Positions 36,170 through 44,525 of a stretch of 64,000 bases of DNA are shown here, in pieces. The first letter of the stretch is position 1; each line of letters begins with the position of its first letter. Origin of the DNA: Burkholderia sp. GAS332 (lineage in GTDB: Bacteria; Pseudomonadota; Gammaproteobacteria; Burkholderiales; Burkholderiaceae); NCBI GenBank assembly GCA_900142905.1, contig FSRV01000002.1, forward strand, positions 4,402,001-4,466,000, given 5' to 3'. Position numbers and translations under genes: made by a program. The notes beneath the pieces were generated by a model, which worked only from the letters and a program-made list of their open reading frames with translations, was not told the origin of the DNA and ran no database searches.

Positions 36170-37636
36170 ATGAAAATATACACGGCTCAGCTTTCGACCG
36201 AAACGAACACGTTCGCCCCTTGTCCGACCGGTTGGGGCGGTTTTGAAGAGAGCACCATCTTTCACGGCGACGCGAGTTTGCGCGAGCCCGACGGAATGGG
36301 GCATGTGCTCGCGGAAGTTCGACGCCTTGCTGAGCAGGACGGCCATGAAATCAAAGAGGGACTGTGTGCCGAAGCCCAGCCGTCCGGCCGCACGATTCGT
36401 GCGGTTTACGAGTCCCTGCGGGACGAAATTCTCGACGGTGTGAAAACCGCGTTGCCATTAGATGCGGTGATCCTGCTGCTACACGGCGCGATGGTGGCGG
36501 AGGGCTACGACGATTGCGAAGGCGATCTGCTCGCGGGCATTCGCGCCATTGTCGGTCCCGACGTGCCCATCTCCGTCACGCTCGACCCGCACTGCCATTT
36601 CACGAAACTGATGAAGGCATCGGCTGACATCCTGATTGCGTACAAGGAGTATCCGCATATCGATGCCGTCGACCGGGCGCGCGAGGCTTATCAATTGACG
36701 CTCGATATGGTTGCCGGTCGCATCCGTCCGACAATCGGTGTGTTCGACTGCCGGATGGTCGGCGCATGGCACACCACCAGCGAGCCAATGGCGGGATTTG
36801 TCCGGCGCATGCGCTCACTCGAGGGGCACAACGGCGTGCTATCCGTATCGCTCGGCCACGGTTTCCCGTGGGGCGACGTGCCCGAAGCCGGCGCGAAAGT
36901 TTGGGTGGTGACGGACAACGATCTCGCGAAAGCGGAGGCGCTGGCGGCGCAATTGGCTCGCGAGTTCTGGGAACTGCGCAACGCGACGCGCCCGGCATGG
37001 CTCGACATCGATACCGGACTGGATCGCGCGCTGGCGCTCGAGGGGGGGCCGGTCGTATTGGCGGATGTCGCGGACAATCCTGGCGGTGGCGCGCCGTGCG
37101 ACAGCACATTCATCTTGCGTCGCCTGGTCGAGCGGCGGATTGCCAACGTTGCGATTGGGTGCTTGTGGGATCTCGGTGCTATTCAGATCTGCAGGGACGC
37201 CGGTGTGGGGGCGACGCTGGATCTGCGTATTGGTGGGAAATGCAGTGTGTACTCCGGGGACCCCGTGGACTTGCGCGTCACGGTGCGTGGCGTGGTCGAG
37301 CGGCATACGCAGAGCATCATGGGTCTCGAACAGCCACTTGGGCCGGCGGTATGGGTCGAAGCGGACAACGGGCTCGACATTGCGCTGATTTCGGTTCGCA
37401 CCCAGGTGCTGGGTGTCGACGCGTTCACGGGTCTTGGCATCGACTTCGCCTCAAAGAAGCTGGTGATCGTGAAATCGACGCAACATTTTCAAACCGATTT
37501 CGCGCCGCGCGCGAAGGCCGTGTTTCATATCTCGGCGCCAGGAGCGCTCACGACGGCCTTTGCCGAACTGGACTATCGGCATCGTGATCTCAACTATTGG
37601 CCACGCGTGTCGAATCCGTTTGCGTCGGCGATCTAA
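36170..37636 (+). CDS. mlrC: M81 metallopeptidase (MlrC / microcystinase C family)
   Basis: 488 residues. M81 family features are AQLSTETNTFAPCPTGWGGF at the N-terminus, LLLHGAMVAEGYDDCEGDLL, the metal-ligand stretch TLDPHCHFTKLM with Asp and His, then YKEYPHIDA supplying another His, and DVADNPGGGAPCDST. MlrC degrades the linear peptides produced from microcystin, a cyclic peptide containing D-residues; many relatives have unknown substrates. No signal peptide. It lies between the kinase gene and the convergent second D-aminopeptidase gene. Confidence 0.87.
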   Translation: MKIYTAQLSTETNTFAPCPTGWGGFEESTIFHGDASLREPDGMGHVLAEVRRLAEQDGHEIKEGLCAEAQPSGRTIRAVYESLRDEILDGVKTALPLDAVILLLHGAMVAEGYDDCEGDLLAGIRAIVGPDVPISVTLDPHCHFTKLMKASADILIAYKEYPHIDAVDRAREAYQLTLDMVAGRIRPTIGVFDCRMVGAWHTTSEPMAGFVRRMRSLEGHNGVLSVSLGHGFPWGDVPEAGAKVWVVTDNDLAKAEALAAQLAREFWELRNATRPAWLDIDTGLDRALALEGGPVVLADVADNPGGGAPCDSTFILRRLVERRIANVAIGCLWDLGAIQICRDAGVGATLDLRIGGKCSVYSGDPVDLRVTVRGVVERHTQSIMGLEQPLGPAVWVEADNGLDIALISVRTQVLGVDAFTGLGIDFASKKLVIVKSTQHFQTDFAPRAKAVFHISAPGALTTAFAELDYRHRDLNYWPRVSNPFASAI

Positions 37637-37644
37637 GTGTGAGT

Positions 37645-37675
37645 ACATGCCGGCGCGGTCTGCGCGCCGGCACGT
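37645..37675. terminator. Strong hairpin between convergent mlrC and D-aminopeptidase genes
   Basis: GCCGGCGCG-GTCTG-CGCGCCGGC, a perfect 9-bp stem extended by further pairs to 37645-37675. It sits between the mlrC stop (37636) and the stop of the converging gene (37677) and is likely bidirectional. Confidence 0.65.
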
Positions 37676-37676
37676 G

Positions 37677-39338
37677 TCAGGCGTTGGCCTGCACCCGTAT
37701 GAAGGTCAGATGCCGGGTACGCGGGGTATCGACTCGAAAGCCTGTAATGTCTGCGCTTGTTTTGTCGCGCGTGAACGTGACGATTCCGGTTATAAGGCCC
37801 ATCGGATCGACCGGCGCCATACCGAAGACGTCGCGGGCAAGCGGTGTGAGGCAGTAATCGCAACCGCCTACCGCGCCGTGCATGCGAAGTACGAGTGCTT
37901 CGCTGTCGAGTCGAATGGTTGCGTGGGCATTGGCATCGTGGCTTGCGAACGTGCCGGGCAACATGGCGACGAGGTGCGGCGTCATCGCGGGCGGGTCGCC
38001 GAGTCGTGTGAACGCTTCGGCGTGACCGCAGTGCACGATGCGCAGGCTTGATAGATCGTCCGATGTGCAAGATGATCCCCAACGTAACGCCAATGGCCCA
38101 TCGGCGCTGGTTTCGATCTCCACGTCGTTCACGCCATCATCGCAGTCGTACAGTGGTGTTGAAGGCGCAGGGCAAAGGTGTCCCGTCAATACCAACGCGC
38201 CGTCGTGATCTTCCAGCGCGTACACAGCGCCGGTGCTGGACGACCGGTAGCTGCCAAGGCGCGCTACATGGTCGGCGGCACGTGCCGCGACCGGCGGCCC
38301 GTCGCCGCTCAACTCACCTGCGAGCACGATGTCGACGACACGCTTCGAAAGTTCGAACGGTACATTGACGGCGCCGTTGCTAAGCAGCACCACGTCAAGC
38401 CCATGCGCCGCCGACAGGAGAATCTGGCAGGTCCCGCCGACGACACCGCCTGAATGGTGTATCAGCTCGACGCCTCGATAGACGCTCTGCTTGAGACCGA
38501 GTGCGTATTGGCTGAGCTGGCCGCTGGGGAATCCCGGCAATGCGAGCATCTGAGCCCACGTATCGGCGTTGCCGACAATTTTGTCGCTGCTGTGCAGGTG
38601 TGCACTCCATCGCAACATGTCGTCGACGGTCGAGACGATCGACCCTTCACCGAGTATTTCCCACGACGGAAAGATGCCGCGCTGGAAGCCCCCTCGGCCG
38701 TCGGGTACATGCATCGTCGCAATGTCGCGCTCGATCGTCATGTCGTTAGGTACGCATGCGGTGTCGAGCATGCGCATCGGGTTGAAGATCTGGGTTGCCA
38801 GTAATGCGTCGAACGGCATCCCGCTCGCGCGTTCGATGGCGAGCGAAAGCAGGTGATAGCCGCCGTTCGAATACATCATGCGTTCTCCCGGCGGAAAGTT
38901 CTCGTCCCGTTGACGTTGTTGCGACGCCAATAGCGCCCCACGCGGCGAAATCGCCAGACCCTGCGTCAGCAGCGCAAGGTCTAGTGCGCATCGCTGGCCA
39001 CCGCGGTGCGACATCAATTGCCGCAGCGTCGGTGCGCCAGCGGCTGGCGGTAACTCCGGCAGATACGCACCGATGGGTGCGTCGACGTCGAGAGAACCCT
39101 TCTCGCACAGGAGCAGGACGGCAAGGCAAGTGAAATGTTTGCTGACGGAACCGATGCGCATGCGCGTGGCAGGCGTATTGGCAATGCCGTGTTCGAGGCT
39201 GGCCATGCCGAGACCGCGCCGATACAACAGCCGGCCGTGATGTACAACACCGGCGACCAGCCCGGGTGCATCGGCGCGTCGATACGGAGCGAACAGCGCG
39301 TCGAGCTGCGTCGTCGTGGCGGATGCATCAAGTGTCAT
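37677..39338 (-). CDS. D-aminopeptidase-type serine hydrolase (S12), copy 2
   Basis: 553 residues, paralogue of the protein encoded at 30736-32394; the two align along the N-terminal domain with shared blocks such as NTPATR, FPPGERM and GGYHLLSLAIER. Catalytic motifs are RIGSVSKHFTC (SxxK), MMYSNGGYH (YxN) and HHSGG. It is the last gene of the tonB-exbB-exbD-exbD-MFS-epimerase operon, starting 9 bp after the epimerase stop. No signal peptide, so cytoplasmic action on imported peptides is likely. Two paralogues may split substrates by the side chain next to the scissile bond (inference). Confidence 0.84.
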   Translation of the reverse strand: MTLDASATTTQLDALFAPYRRADAPGLVAGVVHHGRLLYRRGLGMASLEHGIANTPATRMRIGSVSKHFTCLAVLLLCEKGSLDVDAPIGAYLPELPPAAGAPTLRQLMSHRGGQRCALDLALLTQGLAISPRGALLASQQRQRDENFPPGERMMYSNGGYHLLSLAIERASGMPFDALLATQIFNPMRMLDTACVPNDMTIERDIATMHVPDGRGGFQRGIFPSWEILGEGSIVSTVDDMLRWSAHLHSSDKIVGNADTWAQMLALPGFPSGQLSQYALGLKQSVYRGVELIHHSGGVVGGTCQILLSAAHGLDVVLLSNGAVNVPFELSKRVVDIVLAGELSGDGPPVAARAADHVARLGSYRSSSTGAVYALEDHDGALVLTGHLCPAPSTPLYDCDDGVNDVEIETSADGPLALRWGSSCTSDDLSSLRIVHCGHAEAFTRLGDPPAMTPHLVAMLPGTFASHDANAHATIRLDSEALVLRMHGAVGGCDYCLTPLARDVFGMAPVDPMGLITGIVTFTRDKTSADITGFRVDTPRTRHLTFIRVQANA

Positions 39339-39347
39339 GTCGATCGC

Positions 39348-40397
39348 TCAGAGAGGAGAGGCTAAGGTACCTGCGTGGCCCCAGATTTGGGGCTTGCAAT
39401 GCAGTAAGCCATCGGTATAGGCGACGCCTGCCTCGCGATCGCGCGCGAGGAAGATCGGTCCGTCGAGATCGACGTGGTCGCACAGTTGTCCGAGCAGAAA
39501 GGCGGGCGCGATGGCTAGCGAGGTGCCAGCCATGCAGCCGACCATCACGGACAAGCCAGCGTCGCGGACGTGTGCGGCTAGATCGAGCGCGCGCGTCAGG
39601 CCGCCGCATTTATCGAGCTTGAGGTTGACGATGTCGTAGCGGCGCGCAACGGCGGGCAGATCCCCAAGATCCTGAAACGATTCGTCGGCCGCTAGCGGGA
39701 TCGGACAATCGATATGCTCAAGACAGGCGTCCGCGCCGATCGCGAACGGCTGTTCGAGCATGCCGACACCTAGCTGTTGCAGCACCGGGATCATCGCGTC
39801 GAAGTGTGCGCGCGACCATCCCTGATTTGCGTCGACGGCGAGCGGCAGCTCCGGGCGCACCGCGCGGATTGCCGCGAGGCGCGCGGCGTCGGCAGCGGTG
39901 CCGTCCAGCTTGATCTTCAGCGCCCGGGCGTGGGTCAGCGCCCGCGCGGCCTCAGCCATCGCTTGCGGCGTGTCCACGCCGATCGTCATCGTGGTCAGCA
40001 ACGGACGCGGAGCGGACAAGCCCGCCATGCGCCAGACAGGCATGGCTTGCCGGGATGACTCGAGCGCCCACAATGCCGCATCGACCGCGTTGCGCGCGCC
40101 GCCGGGCGGCAACACATCGAGGAGTTGTGCGCGTGTGATACCCGCTTCGATCGACGCTCGCACGCTTTCAATTTGTGCGGCGATCGATTCAGGCGTTTCG
40201 TCGAGGTAGAAGACGCCTGATGCTTCGCCGTTGCCTGCATGGTGTCCATCGCCGATGGTCACGCTTACGAGGCGAGCGGCATCGATAACGTGGCCAGTGA
40301 TGTGGAACGGAACGGCCAATGGCCACCGTTCGATATTCAGTGAGAGTGAGAGTAGGCGGGATGGCATGGAAGAGGGAGAGAGAAGAGAATCACGCAT
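39348..40397 (-). CDS. Enolase-superfamily dipeptide epimerase
   Basis: 349 residues from the ATG at 40397, which overlaps the transporter stop (ATGCGTGA); a shorter start at 40367 is possible. Muconate-lactonizing-enzyme subgroup motifs are the KIKLDG lysine pair, DANQGW, MLEQPFA, ADESFQDL and NLKLDKCGG, giving two general bases and three metal ligands. L-Ala-D/L-Glu epimerases have this layout and invert a residue in a dipeptide so normal peptidases can act. Other subgroup members, including N-succinylamino acid racemase, remain possible. Confidence 0.82.
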   Translation of the reverse strand: MRDSLLSPSSMPSRLLSLSLNIERWPLAVPFHITGHVIDAARLVSVTIGDGHHAGNGEASGVFYLDETPESIAAQIESVRASIEAGITRAQLLDVLPPGGARNAVDAALWALESSRQAMPVWRMAGLSAPRPLLTTMTIGVDTPQAMAEAARALTHARALKIKLDGTAADAARLAAIRAVRPELPLAVDANQGWSRAHFDAMIPVLQQLGVGMLEQPFAIGADACLEHIDCPIPLAADESFQDLGDLPAVARRYDIVNLKLDKCGGLTRALDLAAHVRDAGLSVMVGCMAGTSLAIAPAFLLGQLCDHVDLDGPIFLARDREAGVAYTDGLLHCKPQIWGHAGTLASPL

Positions 40398-41751
40398 AGC
40401 GTCCGATTGCCTCGCGTACACCACGGCCGGCCGCGCGCATCAAAATGCAGGCAGCAAAGAAGCCGAACGCCGCCACGCTGACAATCGACCACAGCAGGCC
40501 CTGGCTGAGCGCGTGCAGACGGTCCGACATGAAACCGATAAACACAGGGCTGGCGGATTGCACGACGATCGATGTCAGCGCGCCGATTGCCGCGACACGC
40601 GAGCGCAGATGCGCGGGGCAGATGTTCTGCATGATGGTGGGAAACAGCACCATGCCTGCGACTATGCAAGCGAGCTGGACGCCGAAGAGCGCATAGACCG
40701 GCGTGACGGAGTCAATTGCCAAATAGAGGAACGACAGACCGCCTGCAACCAGCGCGCCACATTCGCAGACACGCAGGGGGGCGAGCACACCGAAGCGCGC
40801 CCTCATGCGGCCGGCCACGAGTCCGCTGAGCACGCAACCTGCAATGCCGCCGGCCATCGCCGCCACTCCCATGCCGCCACCTGCTGCTGCCGGTGTAGCG
40901 CCGAAAGTCCGCACGGCCACGACCGGCATCCATGTCGCCACACCGCCAAACGCGAGGTTGACCAGTCCGATTGCACCGAAGAACTTGAGCATCATGGTGG
41001 CTTCGCGCCGGAAGTAGACTGGTGCGGACGGCAGCGGTGCAGAGGACCGCTGACGAGTTGCGGATTCGCCCGTGTCGCTGTACTGTCCAGGCCGGATGAG
41101 TACGACCAGCACGACCAGCAGGGGCGCCGGCAAGGCAACTGCAAAGAACGCGAGTCGCCACGGCGCGAGATCGGCGAGTCCGCCGGGCAACGCGCCGTGT
41201 ACCGCCGCGATGCCGTGCATCAGCGCGCCGCCAAGCGCCATTCCCGCGCCCGCGCCCAAGAGATTGGCGAGGGCGAAGATCGCGTTGGCGAGCACGCGTT
41301 GACGCGCTGGGAAGAGATCGGGAATCAGGCCATAGATCACCGGCACCAGCCCGGCTTCGCCGATCCCCAAGCCGACGGTGGCGATGAACAACTGCCAGAA
41401 GTGGCTGGCCATGCCGCAGGTCGCGGTCGCGGCACTCCAGACGAGTACGCACGCCGCCAGCACCACGCGGCGGTCCACGCGGTCGGCGACCCAGCCGATC
41501 GGCAGGGAAGCTACACCTGCGAAGAGGGCGATGCCCGCGCCCTGCATCAGGCCGATTTGCGTGTCGGTCAGACCGAAATCGTGGCGGATGGGTTCCGTCA
41601 GCAAAATCAGCATCTGACGGTCGACGAACGCGAAGAATGCCACGATCACGAGAATCGCCAGACCGAACCACGCGAGTGGTCCGGCGCGTGAGTCCGAGGG
41701 CGGGCTTTGGCCCGCTACGGGGGCGGGCAAGTCGAAGTTGGAGTCGAACAT
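40390..41751 (-). CDS. MFS transporter, spinster-like
   Basis: 453 residues with about 12 hydrophobic helices. MFS motifs are IGLMQGAGIALFAGVASLPI followed by GWVADRVDRR, and GLGIGEAGLVPVIYGLIPDL with FPARQR, the GIGEAG pattern of spinster-type carriers. It sits in the tonB operon between exbD and the epimerase gene, so it is the inner-membrane step for the same substrate or an exporter of a product. Its 3' end overlaps the epimerase start. Confidence 0.83.
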   Translation of the reverse strand: MFDSNFDLPAPVAGQSPPSDSRAGPLAWFGLAILVIVAFFAFVDRQMLILLTEPIRHDFGLTDTQIGLMQGAGIALFAGVASLPIGWVADRVDRRVVLAACVLVWSAATATCGMASHFWQLFIATVGLGIGEAGLVPVIYGLIPDLFPARQRVLANAIFALANLLGAGAGMALGGALMHGIAAVHGALPGGLADLAPWRLAFFAVALPAPLLVVLVVLIRPGQYSDTGESATRQRSSAPLPSAPVYFRREATMMLKFFGAIGLVNLAFGGVATWMPVVAVRTFGATPAAAGGGMGVAAMAGGIAGCVLSGLVAGRMRARFGVLAPLRVCECGALVAGGLSFLYLAIDSVTPVYALFGVQLACIVAGMVLFPTIMQNICPAHLRSRVAAIGALTSIVVQSASPVFIGFMSDRLHALSQGLLWSIVSVAAFGFFAACILMRAAGRGVREAIGRYA

Positions 41752-41775
41752 GGGGGCTCTGTGATGAGAGAACGG

Positions 41776-42204
41776 TTACTGCATGAACTGCTCGTTACCC
41801 ACGAGCCCGATGCGGGTCGCGCCGAGCCGCTGCGCAGACGCCATGACCATCGCGACGGCGCGGTAGGGCGCGGCCTTGTCGGGCCGTAGATGCAGCTCCG
41901 TCGGTGTGGGGTCGGCGGCCACGTCGCGCAAGCGCGTTTCTAGCTGCGCGCGCGAGTTCAGCTTTTCGCCGTTCCATGCAATGGTGCCGTCGGGCGCGAT
42001 ATCGATCTGCACGACGGGCGGGGTCAGCGGTTGTGACGGCGGCGTGCCGGTCGGCATGTCGAGCTTGACCGCGTTCGTCTGGATTGGAATGGTGAGGATC
42101 AGCATAATGAGCAGGACGAGCATCACGTCGATTAACGGCGTGGTGTTGATCTCGACCATCACTTCGGTATCCTCTGCGTCGCCGGTGGGCATCGTCATCG
42201 CCAT
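41776..42204 (-). CDS. exbD: ExbD-family proton-channel subunit, copy 2
   Basis: 142 residues from the ATG at 42204 with GGAG upstream (the open frame extends to 42267). An N-terminal membrane helix contains the proton-relay Asp in INTTPLIDVMLVLLIMLIL; the periplasmic domain follows. It energises TonB together with ExbB. It is a distinct paralogue of the exbD gene just upstream. Two adjacent exbD genes also occur in Xanthomonas-type ton loci. Confidence 0.88.
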   Translation of the reverse strand: MAMTMPTGDAEDTEVMVEINTTPLIDVMLVLLIMLILTIPIQTNAVKLDMPTGTPPSQPLTPPVVQIDIAPDGTIAWNGEKLNSRAQLETRLRDVAADPTPTELHLRPDKAAPYRAVAMVMASAQRLGATRIGLVGNEQFMQ

Positions 42205-42232
42205 CTCGGGTCTCCTTGTCGGTGTGGATGGA

Positions 42233-42664
42233 TCACTGGCGCGGTGGCGGTTCGGTGATGAAGTCAACTTTGGCGATGCCGGCCCGTTGGCAGGCGAACA
42301 CCACCCGGCCGATCGCGGCGTAGCGCGCGTCGAGATCGCCGCGGATGTGGACTTCGGGTTGCGGCGATTGCACCGCGACCGCCTTGAGCTTCTCGACGAG
42401 CGTTGCCGCGTCGGGTATGCGCCGTTCGTCCCAGAACACGTCGCCGTCCTTCGTCACGGCGAGAATCACGTTCTGCGGCGTGGTCTGCAGCGGTTGCACG
42501 GTCTCCTTGGGCAGCGAGACCGGCACGGTGTGCGATACCACCGGAATCGTGATGAGGAAGATGATCAGCAGCACCAGCATCACGTCGACCAGCGGCGTCG
42601 TGTTGATGGATGCCATAACCTCGTCGTGATCGTCGCCGTCACGGGTTCCCACGGTCATGGCCAT
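42233..42664 (-). CDS. exbD: ExbD-family proton-channel subunit, copy 1
   Basis: 143 residues. The membrane helix with the key Asp is INTTPLVDVMLVLLIIFLIT; the periplasmic part contains LPKETVQPLQTTPQNVILAV. It lies 3 bp after exbB and 28 bp before the second exbD. The TonB-dependent receptor operon is about 8 kb away on the same strand and under an apparently shared operator, so this motor should serve that receptor. Confidence 0.88.
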   Translation of the reverse strand: MAMTVGTRDGDDHDEVMASINTTPLVDVMLVLLIIFLITIPVVSHTVPVSLPKETVQPLQTTPQNVILAVTKDGDVFWDERRIPDAATLVEKLKAVAVQSPQPEVHIRGDLDARYAAIGRVVFACQRAGIAKVDFITEPPPRQ

Positions 42665-42667
42665 GGC

Positions 42668-43456
42668 TCACCCCACACGTGAGAGGGCGGCGGCTTTGGT
42701 CGCGGCGGCGGCCCCGGCAGTAGTCTTGCCGGTCAGGATGACGATGTGCAATTCCGTCGAAAACCCGCGCACGCGCTCCATCACGGCCTTGTTGCGACGC
42801 ACGAGCCAGTTGTAGCCGAGCACGGCCGGCACGGCGACAGCGAGGCCAATCGCGGTCATGATCAGCGCTTCGCCGACCGGCCCCGCGACCTTGTCGATGG
42901 ATGCCTGCCCTGCGATGCCGATGGCCGTCAGCGCGTGATAAATGCCCCACACTGTGCCGAACAGGCCAATGAACGGCGCGGTCGAACCGACGGTGCCGAG
43001 AAACGCGAGACCGTCCTGCAGGCGGCTCGAGACTGCGTTGGTGGCGCGTTCGATGGCCGCCGCGACCCAATGGTTGAGATCGACCTGTTCGAGTAGCACG
43101 CCTTCGTGATGGTCGAATGCCGCCAGACCTTTCTCGGCGATGAAGCGGAACGGACTACCGGCGTCCAGTTGGCGCGTGCCCTCGTTGAGGTTGCCTGTTT
43201 TCCAGAAGCCCGTCTCCGCGGCCTTCGCGCGGCGCAGCACGCGCGCCTGTTCGAGCAGTTTCGCGACGATGATGTACCAGCTGCCCATGGACATGATGAC
43301 CAGAATGAGCAGCGTGCCTCGCGCGATGACATCGCCGCCCTTCCAGAGCGCGTCGAGGCCATAGGGATTCGCCACCGTGTCGGTGGCGGCATGGGCGGCG
43401 CTGGCCGCGAGGGACAGAGCCGTCAGTAAGGCGGCCGAGCGGGTACGGTTGAGCAT
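42668..43456 (-). CDS. exbB: ExbB-type proton-channel protein
   Basis: 262 residues from the ATG at 43456, which follows AGGAGAC (the frame is open to 43516). An N-terminal signal-like sequence (LTALSLAASAAHA) is followed by a first membrane helix (GTLLILVIMSMGSWYIIVAK) and two more in GTVGSTAPFIGLFGTVWGIY and IGLAVAVPAVLGYNWLV, the MotA/TolQ/ExbB signature. It forms the pentameric channel around ExbD. Encoded 57 bp after tonB. Confidence 0.9.
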   Translation of the reverse strand: MLNRTRSAALLTALSLAASAAHAATDTVANPYGLDALWKGGDVIARGTLLILVIMSMGSWYIIVAKLLEQARVLRRAKAAETGFWKTGNLNEGTRQLDAGSPFRFIAEKGLAAFDHHEGVLLEQVDLNHWVAAAIERATNAVSSRLQDGLAFLGTVGSTAPFIGLFGTVWGIYHALTAIGIAGQASIDKVAGPVGEALIMTAIGLAVAVPAVLGYNWLVRRNKAVMERVRGFSTELHIVILTGKTTAGAAAATKAAALSRVG

Positions 43457-43512
43457 GAACGTCTCCTGAAATACGTTGGCAAATAAAAAGGGAACGGCTG
43501 TCGTGGGCAGCC

Positions 43513-44151
43513 TCAATCGAGCTTGAAAGAGAAGGGCACCTGCACGCGGACTTCTTCGCCCTGTGCGACGCAGTGGAACTGCCGCACGGCGTTTTCGGCG
43601 GCACGGTCGAGAACGGGCGCGGCCGATTGGGTCACGCTCAGGTCCTTAACGGTGCCGTCGGTGCCGACGGTAAACGTCACGACGACGTCGCCGGTCAGGT
43701 TGTCCTTGAGCGCTTCACGCGGATAGCGAATGGCTGCGCGTACTTGCGTGGAGTTTGGACACACGACGCCGACGCTCTTCGACACCGGCGCTGCAGGAGC
43801 GGCGGGTGTCGGCGGCGCGACGGGCGCGGATGGTACAGGCGTGGTCGACTGCGCGGTGATCGCGTTCGGCGACGGTGGCGCCGCGACGTGCACTTCGGGC
43901 GGCGGCACGAACGGCGGCGGTGGCGCGACGTGTTTTGGCGGTGGCGGTGCGATCCGCTTCGGCGGTGGTGGAGGGGGCGGGGGCGGCTTGATCTCTTCGA
44001 TGATGCGTGTCTCGATCGGCTGACGAATCACGTCCACGACTTTCGTCGCGAGACCGGAGAGCAATGCGTAAACGATCACGGCATGCAATCCGACCACGAA
44101 GGCGATGCCGCCAATGCGCCGGGCGGGCGGCTTGGGTTGTGCGTAGTTCAT
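43513..44151 (-). CDS. tonB: TonB energy transducer
   Basis: 212 residues: a single N-terminal membrane helix (VVGLHAVIVYALLSGLATKV, about 17-36), a proline-rich periplasmic span with PPPPPPPPKRIAPPPPKH, and a C-terminal TonB domain with GDVVVTFTVGTDGTVKDLSV and RAAENAVRQFHC. It transmits ExbBD energy to outer-membrane receptors. First gene of a seven-gene minus-strand operon that also encodes a transporter, an epimerase and a D-aminopeptidase, which marks it as a substrate-dedicated TonB. Confidence 0.9.
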   Translation of the reverse strand: MNYAQPKPPARRIGGIAFVVGLHAVIVYALLSGLATKVVDVIRQPIETRIIEEIKPPPPPPPPPKRIAPPPPKHVAPPPPFVPPPEVHVAAPPSPNAITAQSTTPVPSAPVAPPTPAAPAAPVSKSVGVVCPNSTQVRAAIRYPREALKDNLTGDVVVTFTVGTDGTVKDLSVTQSAAPVLDRAAENAVRQFHCVAQGEEVRVQVPFSFKLD

Positions 44152-44525
44152 GTCCCGCGTGTCTCCTGCCTTGATATGACTTGGGAGCCACGTTAAAACC
44201 CAGGCATTTCTGGTTCATATCGGCTTTGTATCTGCGCTGACACAAACGCTTTCTGGTTTAAAAATGTTGTGGCGCGGGGCGCAAAGCCCCACGGGAGCGC
44301 GGAGGTGGATGATGCGGAGAGGCGCGATTTCGGGAAAATACGGATCGGGTTATCCATGATGCGAGCGCTCATCACGCGCGCTGATTTCCCCGGACGGCCT
44401 TGTGGGGCAAGGCGCGGGGCAATTATTTCAAGGCTGCAACAATTCGTGCAAAAAGCCCTTATATTGAGAGGCAATAATGAGCGCGAGGGCCACACCTCAC
44501 CGTCGCAACATCGGAGACAGACGCC
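44152..44525. other. Divergent intergenic region between tonB and the response regulator gene
   Basis: This 374-bp gap holds operator copy B near the tonB side. The rest is GC-rich and has no supported gene. Promoters for both flanking genes must lie here. Confidence 0.5.
44206..44248. promoter_or_regulatory. Operator copy B: TTTGTATC-N6-GACACAAA within the conserved block
   Basis: TTTGTATC (44225-44232) and GACACAAA (44239-44246) form the same inverted repeat as at 34887 with one mismatch. It is preceded by ATTTCTGGTTCAT, matching 12 of 13 bases of the other copy. It lies 55-97 bp upstream of the tonB start and 278 bp from the response regulator start. Confidence 0.65.
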
